Source: Salirhabdus euzebyi
Lineage (GTDB): Bacteria > Bacillota > Bacilli > Bacillales > Alkalibacillaceae
Direction: 5' to 3'
NCBI RefSeq assembly: GCF_014207435.1
Contig: NZ_JACHGH010000007.1
Coordinates: forward strand, 1-64,000
DNA length: 64,000 nucleotides
The notes under the pieces were generated by a model. It saw nothing but the letters and a program-made list of their open reading frames with translations, was not told the origin of the DNA and ran no database searches. The position numbers were made by a program, and so were the translations under genes. Below are positions 57,999-64,000 of this stretch, piece by piece (position 1 is the stretch's first letter; each line of letters starts with the position of its first letter).

Positions 57999-58943
57999 AT
58001 GGATAATCCGAAACAACACATAAAACTATACTTATTAATGCTATTAGTTCCTATGTTTTGGGGTGCAGCTTTTGGGGCAGCCAAACATGTTTTAACAGAA
58101 ATTCCTCCTATTTTAGCAGCTACTATACGCTTTGGTTTAGCAGGATTCATTCTATTAGTTATTGTGTTAGTGAGGAAACAGTGGAAATTTAATGTTTTGA
58201 GAAGGCGCTGGTTAGGGTTACTTCTCATGTCTATTACAGGGATATTTGGTTATAACGCTTTATTTTTTACAGCATTAAACTATACCTCGGCTATTAATGG
58301 TTCCTTAATTATGGCAACTTCACCAGTTTTTATTACGATTGGTGCTGTGCTTCTTTTTCAAGAGGATTGGAATAGAAGGGTTGGAATAGGCCTAGTATTA
58401 TCATTCGTGGGTGTTTTAGTTGTTATTTTAAAAGGCTCTTTTCATACGTTGGTCACATTATCCTTCAATATTGGTGACTTGATGTTTCTTGGTGGATTAT
58501 TATGTTGGGTCGCTCACGGTCTATTGGGGAAAGTGGTTATGAAAGGTGTATCGCCTCTTTTTACGACAACGATTACAACACTTACAGGTACTTTTTTTCT
58601 TTTCATCTGGTCCATTTTTGAGGGTGGTTGGAGTGAAGTAGTGAACATGTCCATGCAGTCCTGGGGAGAAATGACGTTTATGGTTATCTTCTCAACAGTT
58701 ATTGCCTTCTTACTTTGGAACACAGGCATACATCAAATTGGCGCAAGCAAGGCTGGAATTTACATGAATTTAGTGCCTATTAATGCTACATGGATTGCTC
58801 TCGTTTTTTATGATTCTTCTATAACATGGCAGCAAATAATCGGAATGTGTATGGTTATTGTTGGTGTATATTTTACAACAGTGATGAACAAGAAACGAAA
58901 AACAAACTTAGAGGATGTGGAATGGAAGCAAAAGGCTATATAG
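57999..58943 (+). CDS. EamA/DMT-family permease
   Basis: A 314-residue transporter with ten predicted helices in two EamA repeats (about 10-145 and 160-298), including the characteristic FWGAAFGAAK start and a second repeat with WVAHGLLGKVVMKG. Substrate (amino acid or metabolite efflux) unknown. GGAGG precedes the ATG. Confidence 0.87.
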   Translation: MDNPKQHIKLYLLMLLVPMFWGAAFGAAKHVLTEIPPILAATIRFGLAGFILLVIVLVRKQWKFNVLRRRWLGLLLMSITGIFGYNALFFTALNYTSAINGSLIMATSPVFITIGAVLLFQEDWNRRVGIGLVLSFVGVLVVILKGSFHTLVTLSFNIGDLMFLGGLLCWVAHGLLGKVVMKGVSPLFTTTITTLTGTFFLFIWSIFEGGWSEVVNMSMQSWGEMTFMVIFSTVIAFLLWNTGIHQIGASKAGIYMNLVPINATWIALVFYDSSITWQQIIGMCMVIVGVYFTTVMNKKRKTNLEDVEWKQKAI

Positions 58944-58957
58944 AAAGGATTGATGTA

Positions 58958-59104
58958 ATGTTTTGGACAATAATTGGATTAATTTTGTTGTTTTGGTTTG
59001 TAGGGCTCATTCTAGATATTATCGGAAAGCTTATACATATTCTTCTTTTGGTTGCTATTGTTATATTAGTCTTTCGAATAGGAAGATGGATCTCGCGCAA
59101 GTAA
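58958..59104 (+). CDS. Lmo0937-type small membrane protein
   Basis: A 48-residue hydrophobic protein with two close helices (about 2-20 and 25-42) and an RKxx end. The sequence resembles the Lmo0937/DUF5670 family of small stress-induced membrane proteins. The ATG at 58958 follows GAAAGGA by 9 bases. It is preceded closely by the EamA gene and ends in a terminator. Confidence 0.75.
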   Translation: MFWTIIGLILLFWFVGLILDIIGKLIHILLLVAIVILVFRIGRWISRK

Positions 59105-59130
59105 ATCTTTGCGGAGTCCATCTTTTTTTG
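59083..59130 (+). terminator. Terminator after small membrane gene
   Basis: AGATGGA and TCCATCT outer arms with an inner CGCAA/TTTGCG stem, and seven T residues. It overlaps the end of the preceding gene. Confidence 0.8.
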
Positions 59131-59169
59131 TGTCAAAAAGTAAAGGGCCATCTAGACCTTAAGTCTTAC

Positions 59170-59198
59170 TTGAAAATATATCTATAGCTCATTATACA
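59170..59198 (+). promoter_or_regulatory. Promoter of liaI-liaH-like genes
   Basis: TTGAAA (59170-59175) and TATACA (59193-59198) with a 17-base spacer, about 55 bases before the first lia gene. A LiaR box could not be defined by eye. Confidence 0.55.
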
Positions 59199-59249
59199 AA
59201 GCCTTCTTTCTAGATAAGATAGAGACAAGTTAAAGAAAGGAGTTAATAA

Positions 59250-59603
59250 GTGATGAAACAGTTTATTTTATTTGTTCTTGGTTTAATTGCTTTGTTCGTG
59301 CTTATTGGTAGTATTGGACCAATGATTTTGCTTGGCGTTAGCATTTGGTTACTTTATGTAATTTTTAAACAATTTGTCAAAGCAGATTCAAGTACTAAAA
59401 AGATAGGGTGGGTAATTTTAGGTTTAATCGTACTAGCCATAACGCTTTCTAATGTTTTTGCAGTAATTGGATTGTTTGCTGCTTACGGACTGTACTTAAT
59501 CCTCAAGGAATATAAAAAGGAAAAATGGAGTCGGACGGACAAGCCCTCTGAAAAAGATCCCTTTATAAACTTTGAAAAACAATGGGCAGAATTACACAAA
59601 TAA
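59250..59603 (+). CDS. LiaI-like membrane protein
   Basis: A 117-residue protein with three to four close transmembrane helices (about 4-40, 50-70, 72-90) and a charged C-terminal tail. By position before a PspA/LiaH-type gene it corresponds to LiaI, the membrane anchor of LiaH. Sequence similarity to B. subtilis LiaI is not obvious. The start may be 59250 or 59253, with AAAGGAG upstream. Confidence 0.7.
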   Translation: MMKQFILFVLGLIALFVLIGSIGPMILLGVSIWLLYVIFKQFVKADSSTKKIGWVILGLIVLAITLSNVFAVIGLFAAYGLYLILKEYKKEKWSRTDKPSEKDPFINFEKQWAELHK

Positions 59604-59620
59604 AAAAGGAGAGATTTATA

Positions 59621-60262
59621 ATGACAAACTTATTTAAAAGAATTAAGGAAACTATTTCTGCAGATCTGCACCAATTAATTGACGAGAAGGAAGAGAAAAA
59701 CCCAGTTGCGAAGTTAAACCAATACATTCGTGAGAGTGAAAAGGAAACAGAAAAGGTGCGAGTGTTAATTGAGCGTCAATATCGCTTGAAAGAGGAATTC
59801 ACTAGAGAACACTATCAAGCACAAGAAATGGCGGACAAGCGTAAACATCAAATGGAAATTGCGGAAAAAGTAGGAGAAGAAACAATGTTCCAATTTGCAA
59901 ACAATGAATATGCAGAGTATCAGGGGCGCGCAGACCGTATGAAGGATTTGCGAAATGAAGTAACAAAACAATTAGAAAACCTAGAGCATAAATACGAGGA
60001 AATGAAGCATCGTTTAAAGGATATGAATTTAAAAAGAATGGAATTAATGGGCCGTGAAAACGTGGTACGTGCTCAGCATCAAATGAATAAAGTAATTGAA
60101 AACTCAGTGGACAAGCCATATTCACGTTTTAATGAAATCGACCAATATATTAAAAACTTAGAGCACAAAGTAAACAGTGCTTATTATCGTAATACATTTG
60201 ATAGCAAAATGGCCGAATTAGAAAGAAAAATGAAAGAAGAAGAAAAAGCTACAGCGAATTAA
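59621..60262 (+). CDS. liaH: PspA/IM30-family protein LiaH
   Basis: A 213-residue, almost entirely coiled-coil protein of the phage-shock/IM30 family (MTNLFKRIKETISADLHQLI, then EKNPVAKLNQYIRE). It forms large oligomers that stabilise the membrane during envelope stress. The ATG at 59621 follows AAAGGAGAG; an upstream in-frame ATG lies inside liaI. A hairpin separates it from liaF. Confidence 0.9.
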   Translation: MTNLFKRIKETISADLHQLIDEKEEKNPVAKLNQYIRESEKETEKVRVLIERQYRLKEEFTREHYQAQEMADKRKHQMEIAEKVGEETMFQFANNEYAEYQGRADRMKDLRNEVTKQLENLEHKYEEMKHRLKDMNLKRMELMGRENVVRAQHQMNKVIENSVDKPYSRFNEIDQYIKNLEHKVNSAYYRNTFDSKMAELERKMKEEEKATAN

Positions 60263-60289
60263 TTGAAATATGATATGCTAGAAAAAATA

Positions 60290-60317
60290 AGGCTTACTGT
60301 CGAAAAATGGTAAGCCT
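60290..60317 (+). terminator. Hairpin between liaH and liaF
   Basis: AGGCTTAC and GTAAGCCT arms followed by ATGTTTTCTTT. It may reduce read-through into liaFSR, as in B. subtilis where liaIH is induced much more strongly than liaGFSR. Confidence 0.6.
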
Positions 60318-60377
60318 ATGTTTTCTTTCACGTAACAGACAAACACAGTTTGACTAATAAGAAGGATGGCGGCTAAT

Positions 60378-61109
60378 ATGTTTCAGCGGTTATCAACAGA
60401 CACATTTAATCTCATTATATTAATAGCATTTGCGCTCTTTGCTATCGAAGTAATCTTCTTTAATGGATGGCTTATTTTTTCATTCCTATTTACTTCATTA
60501 ATTATGTATATCGGGTGGAAAAATTTTAGCGATAGTTGGGGGAAAATTCTATTTTTAATAGGGGCTATTGTTTTATTTTTCACCATTTTAAATATGATGG
60601 CAGTCCGCTTTTTGTTAGTCGTCCTCATTTTTCTATTTTTTAGACACTATCAACGGATGAAAAATCACCCGGATACTTATTCCCCTCATTTCGTAAAACC
60701 TGATTCTGATGACGAGCAAGAACCGTTAATTCAAATAAAACCTTTGTTTGATCAGCGTATGTTCGGTGATCAAACAACTCCTAATACTGCCTATGAATGG
60801 AGAGACATCAATATCCATGGGGGTTTTGGTGATCGTATTCTTGATTTAGGAAACACTGTACTTCCAGATCAATCCGTTGTATCCATTCGACATTTCATTG
60901 GCAATATTATTATTTATGTTCCCTATGAAGTAGAGGTAAGTGTCCATCATAGCTCTATTTTTGGTAGAGCATACATCTTAGGTGAACAGGATCTAAAACT
61001 TTTTAATCAGTCTATCGCCTACCGAACAGAAGGCTATGAAACAAATTATCCTAGAGTGAAGATGGTCACCTCCATATTATCTGGAGATATTGAGGTGAGA
61101 CGCATATGA
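60378..61109 (+). CDS. liaF: Envelope stress inhibitor LiaF
   Basis: A 243-residue protein with about four N-terminal transmembrane helices (to about residue 90) and a C-terminal cytoplasmic beta-rich domain (HGGFGDRILDLGNTVLP and RHFIGNIIIYVP). LiaF keeps the LiaS kinase off in the absence of stress. The ATG at 60378 gives a length close to the known 241; ATG 60366 is an alternative but lies directly on the AAGGA site. It overlaps liaS by 4 bases. Confidence 0.9.
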   Translation: MFQRLSTDTFNLIILIAFALFAIEVIFFNGWLIFSFLFTSLIMYIGWKNFSDSWGKILFLIGAIVLFFTILNMMAVRFLLVVLIFLFFRHYQRMKNHPDTYSPHFVKPDSDDEQEPLIQIKPLFDQRMFGDQTTPNTAYEWRDINIHGGFGDRILDLGNTVLPDQSVVSIRHFIGNIIIYVPYEVEVSVHHSSIFGRAYILGEQDLKLFNQSIAYRTEGYETNYPRVKMVTSILSGDIEVRRI

Positions 61110-62146
61110 TCAAACATATTTTTGTTGGATTACTTTTGGCGTTTGTGTTAGGCATTATACTCTCTATTGTAACTTTTATTGTTTTTCCTCTAGATAATTG
61201 GTCACTTCTTTTGGAAAAGGAATTGCTTGATATTCCCTACTTGGTTGTTGTATTGATGATGATAGGAGTTATTGGATTAGTAGGTGGAGTTGTGTATGGA
61301 GTCAGCATAAAAAAGAGACAACGTTTGATTTGGCATGGACTAGATGCGCTAATTAAAGGACAGAAACTTACCCTTCAAGGAGAAATAGAAACTTATAAGG
61401 ATTTAATTCCCATCCAAAAACAAGTACAGCAATTAGATGAAAAATTTAAGCATCAGGCACAGCTTTTCCAACGGTTGGCGACAGACAGGGCCACTGAAAG
61501 GGAGAAAAGCTTACAAGAAGTAGTGATCCAGGAAAGGAATCGCCTAGCAAGAGAATTACATGATTCTGTTAGCCAACAGCTTTTTGCAGCATCTATGATG
61601 ATGTCAGCAATAAATGAGGGAGAACGCCCTAAGGATCCTACTATTAATAAACAACTACAAATGGTTGAAAAAATGATTCATCAATCCCAACTTGAAATGC
61701 GGGCATTATTACTACACTTAAGACCAGTAGCGTTAAAAGGTAAGTCACTTCAAGAAGGTATCAAAGAGCTTCTATCAGAGTTGACCCAAAAGGTTCCGAT
61801 GGAAATTGAATCTAAAATCGAACAATTCAACGTTGATAAAGGGATAGAGGACCAGTTGTTCCGCATTTTACAGGAATCCGTATCTAATACGTTAAGGCAT
61901 GCAAAAGCTAACTCTTTACATGTAATGTTAATTGTTCGAGATGAAATGATTATTTTACGTATTGTTGATGATGGAATTGGTTTTAATGTAGAAGAAGCAA
62001 AAACGAGCTCTTATGGATTACAAAACATGAATGAACGTGCCGAAGAAGTAGGTGGCTCTTTAAAAGTTGTTAGTTTAAAAAATCAAGGAACCCGATTAGA
62101 AGTGAAGGTTCCACTAGTAAAAAAGGAGCTAGGAAATGATGATTAA
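61106..62146 (+). CDS. liaS: Sensor histidine kinase LiaS
   Basis: A 346-residue intramembrane-sensing kinase: two N-terminal helices (about 5-27 and 45-67) with a short outside loop, a coiled segment, a HisKA_3 domain with H152 (RELHDSVSQQLF), and an HATPase domain (DDGIGFN near 288, NMNERAEEVGG near 309). It overlaps liaR by 11 bases. Confidence 0.93.
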   Translation: MIKHIFVGLLLAFVLGIILSIVTFIVFPLDNWSLLLEKELLDIPYLVVVLMMIGVIGLVGGVVYGVSIKKRQRLIWHGLDALIKGQKLTLQGEIETYKDLIPIQKQVQQLDEKFKHQAQLFQRLATDRATEREKSLQEVVIQERNRLARELHDSVSQQLFAASMMMSAINEGERPKDPTINKQLQMVEKMIHQSQLEMRALLLHLRPVALKGKSLQEGIKELLSELTQKVPMEIESKIEQFNVDKGIEDQLFRILQESVSNTLRHAKANSLHVMLIVRDEMIILRIVDDGIGFNVEEAKTSSYGLQNMNERAEEVGGSLKVVSLKNQGTRLEVKVPLVKKELGNDD

Positions 62147-62768
62147 AGTATTATTTGCTGATGATCATGAAATGGTACGTATAGGTGTATCAGCCTATTT
62201 ATCTTCCCAACATGATATTGACGTTGTTGCTGAAGCTGACGATGGTGGTCAAGCAGTTAAGCTAGCCCTAGAGCTAAAACCAGACATTATTTTAATGGAC
62301 TTAGTGATGAAAGAAATGGATGGAATAGAGGCTACAAAGCAAATATTACAATCATGGCCCGAAGCAAAAATAATTATCGTGACTAGTTTTCTTGATGATG
62401 AAAAGGTTTATCCAGCCTTAGAGGCAGGAGCTACTAGCTACATGCTGAAAACTTCTAAAGCGAATGAAATAGCAGATGCAATACGTGCAACCTATCAAGG
62501 ACAATCAATTTTAGAGCCAGAAGTGACAGGTAAAATCATGTCCAAAATGCGTCAAAAGCCTGTAGAGGCTCTTCATGAACAATTAACAGAAAGAGAAAAG
62601 GAAATATTATTTCTTATTGCAGAAGGGAAGACAAATCAAGAAATAGCCGATCAACTCTTTATTGCTTTAAAGACAGTGAAGGTTCATGTAAGTAATATTT
62701 TAGGGAAATTACAAGTGCAGGATCGTACACAGGCAGTTATATATGCATTTAAAAATGAATTAGTTTAA
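62136..62768 (+). CDS. liaR: Response regulator LiaR
   Basis: A 210-residue NarL-family regulator with phospho-acceptor D55 (IILMDLVMKE) and a LuxR helix-turn-helix at about 145-205 (LTEREKEILFLIAEGKTNQEI). It activates liaIH after cell-wall antibiotic stress. The start may be 62136 or 62139. Confidence 0.93.
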   Translation: MMIKVLFADDHEMVRIGVSAYLSSQHDIDVVAEADDGGQAVKLALELKPDIILMDLVMKEMDGIEATKQILQSWPEAKIIIVTSFLDDEKVYPALEAGATSYMLKTSKANEIADAIRATYQGQSILEPEVTGKIMSKMRQKPVEALHEQLTEREKEILFLIAEGKTNQEIADQLFIALKTVKVHVSNILGKLQVQDRTQAVIYAFKNELV

Positions 62769-62799
62769 CTATTAAAACTGTTTGAAAGATAGCCATATA

Positions 62800-62843
62800 A
62801 AAATAAGCAATCCATCTGTTTAAAGAAGGATTGCTTATTTTTA
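62800..62843. terminator. Bidirectional terminator
   Basis: AAAAATAAGCAATCC and GGATTGCTTATTTTT form a hairpin between convergent liaR and yueI-like genes. Confidence 0.9.
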
Positions 62844-63278
62844 TTGAATTTTAAATAAGGACTTTAAATAATTACCCAGAGTCTTTTCATGTCTATCTTT
62901 TTCTGTTTTGTCTGTTTCTTTAAGAAAAATATTTTCCTTATCTACAGCCTCATCCATGATGAGAATTAATCCTAAGTCAGTCTTAGCATCCTTATTTGTA
63001 ACGGTTGTATAATTGATTTTATGTTTTTGAGCAAGTTTTTTATATTCTTTAAAATAAGCCAAACGCATATTCCCATTTAATAAAAGATGAACAGAAGGAT
63101 GTTTTTTCATCGCGTTTTCAACTTCTGCCATTCCAGCCTTTTTTAGCACTTGTCTTTTTTTCAAAGCGAGAACAGTCCGCTCTCTTAATGACCCTAAAAA
63201 CCGCCTTCGTTCATCAGGTTTTGTTTCCCTTGCTCCGTACATTCCTTCCTGTAAATATTCATCGATGTCCTTTTTCAT
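62841..63278 (-). CDS. YueI-family protein (DUF1694)
   Basis: A 145-residue cytoplasmic protein matching the YueI family: DEYLQEGMYGARETKPDERR start, LGSLRERTVLALKK, and a Rossmann-like core resembling ribosomal-protein L7Ae-type folds. Function unknown. A GAGTGAGGA-type site precedes the ATG. Confidence 0.82.
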   Translation of the reverse strand: MKKDIDEYLQEGMYGARETKPDERRRFLGSLRERTVLALKKRQVLKKAGMAEVENAMKKHPSVHLLLNGNMRLAYFKEYKKLAQKHKINYTTVTNKDAKTDLGLILIMDEAVDKENIFLKETDKTEKDRHEKTLGNYLKSLFKIQ

Positions 63279-63304
63279 ATCCTCACTCCCATTAACATGA
63301 CAAG

Positions 63305-64000
63305 TTACTTGTATCGTTTAGGTGTTTTTTTAGTGTGTCTAAAAAAATTAAACATGCTATAAGTAATCAACGACCTTATTGTTTTTTCTTCATTATAAGG
63401 AGCTTCTAGTTTATCATAAATAATTTTTACTAATTGTGTATATTGTGTTGTTGTAAGATCAGTGAACCTTACTCCTAGTTTTAGCTGATTATTTTTATTC
63501 AGCCATACAATCTTAGCTTTTAAGTCTTGAATTTCTTTTACACAAAGATCTAAAGAACTACCAAGCTCAATAGAACCATTAAAATTTCTCAGTTCTATAC
63601 GTGCACCCGTTTCGCTAATATCCATTATTGTACAAGGTATATTTGGTACGTCATTAATTGTGCAAAAACATTGATCATGAATATTGCTTCTTTCACTTTC
63701 TCGGTATCTAGGTCGGTCAAATGCAATGAGAATAGAGGCCACAATAGCAATTAAATTATAAAATGCCCAAAAAAGATTTATGACATATAAGCTCAATAGA
63801 ATATCATTGTTTGAATAAAAAGCAAATCCAAATTTAATGATGCCAACTATCGTTAAAATCATTAATAAAAAATGCGGAAGAGCTAATTGCCATCTGAAAA
63901 TCCGACTACCTTCTAAAACCCCTTTTCTTGTTACATGAAAGTTAAATTTCTTTTTTAGAAATAGCTCTGATAATGCTGAAAAAGCCATATAAGGTGCCAT
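63305..64000 (-). CDS. Cellulose-synthase-like glycosyltransferase, C-terminal part with PilZ
   Basis: The 3' end (231 codons) of a gene whose 5' part lies beyond the window. The remaining part shows three transmembrane helices (about 36-58, 68-90 and the preceding FLKKKF loop) and a PilZ domain at about 95-215, with the R-x3-R (RPRYRESER) and D-x-S-x2-G (DISETG) c-di-GMP motifs. This is the layout of BcsA-type synthases, in which c-di-GMP opens the active site. The open frame has no stop before the window edge, so the first Met seen is not the start. Confidence 0.75.
   Translation of the reverse strand: MAPYMAFSALSELFLKKKFNFHVTRKGVLEGSRIFRWQLALPHFLLMILTIVGIIKFGFAFYSNNDILLSLYVINLFWAFYNLIAIVASILIAFDRPRYRESERSNIHDQCFCTINDVPNIPCTIMDISETGARIELRNFNGSIELGSSLDLCVKEIQDLKAKIVWLNKNNQLKLGVRFTDLTTTQYTQLVKIIYDKLEAPYNEEKTIRSLITYSMFNFFRHTKKTPKRYK

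Overview
The window reads as the chromosome of a low-GC, endospore-forming Bacillaceae member. Evidence: AGGAGG-type Shine-Dalgarno sites throughout, frequent GTG/TTG starts, a 5S rRNA end followed by ten tRNA genes, the canonical Bacillus order sigW-rsiW-cdaA-cdaR-glmM-glmS ribozyme-glmS, spore-type GerP and Hsp20-like coat genes, and liaIH-liaFSR. I see no transposase, integrase or CRISPR array. I cannot name the species.

Layout. 1-1113: end of an rRNA operon plus tRNAs Asn, Thr, Glu, Val, Thr, Tyr, Gln, Lys, Gly, Ala. 1.3-9.8 kb: arginase, then the cell-envelope block (ECF sigma W with a self-recognising promoter, its anti-sigma factor, c-di-AMP cyclase, its regulator, GlmM, and a ribozyme-controlled GlmS). 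9.8-12.7 kb: a compact set of probable spore-layer genes. It holds two convergent Hsp20-like/GerP-like gene pairs, each with a sigma-K-like promoter, beside a GerPC-like protein fused to a DehI-like repeat. One GerP-like gene (11839-12156) has no ATG/GTG/TTG start. 12.9-22.9 kb: metabolic and housekeeping genes (catechol dioxygenase, Fe-alcohol dehydrogenase, HAD, GNAT, MBL, NDH-2, rlmN, ABC-F).

23.0-41.8 kb is the main accessory island, for nitrate respiration or detoxification. A Nas/NarB-type molybdoenzyme sits with a four-cluster 4Fe-4S subunit, a Tat-exported Rieske protein and a NarI-like cytochrome b, replacing a NarGHJI complex. Three small unrecognised genes follow. Then come a NarK-type transporter fused to a C-terminal PAS domain, a histidine kinase with no sensor domain, an NreC-like regulator, an NreA-like GAF protein and a triple-PAS kinase. 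The rest is Mo cofactor synthesis (moaA, moeB, moeA, moaE, moaD, moaB, moaC, mobB, mobA) and molybdate uptake (modA, modB, no modC). Twin palindromes precede the first reductase gene.

42-47.8 kb: YkoGHI-like two-component/PepSY system, a proline/glycine-rich repeat protein with a sigma-K-like promoter, AdoMet decarboxylase, and a divergent regulator/GyrI-like pair. 47.8-52.0 kb: a B-family heme-copper enzyme operon (subunits IIa, II, I), Sco, a membrane protein and a free-standing CuA lipoprotein. In subunit I the active-site tyrosine that cross-links to a CuB histidine in oxygen reductases is replaced by Asn238, so it may be an NO reductase of the B-family-derived type. Both the subunit operon and the CuA gene carry Fnr-like boxes about 40 bp upstream of predicted start sites. 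52.1-64.0 kb: MnmH/SelU, a TetR-controlled ABC exporter with duplicated operators, a CwlK-like peptidase, Mn-pyrophosphatase, an EamA permease, the lia cell-envelope stress system, YueI, and the 3' part of a cellulose-synthase-like PilZ protein cut by the window edge.
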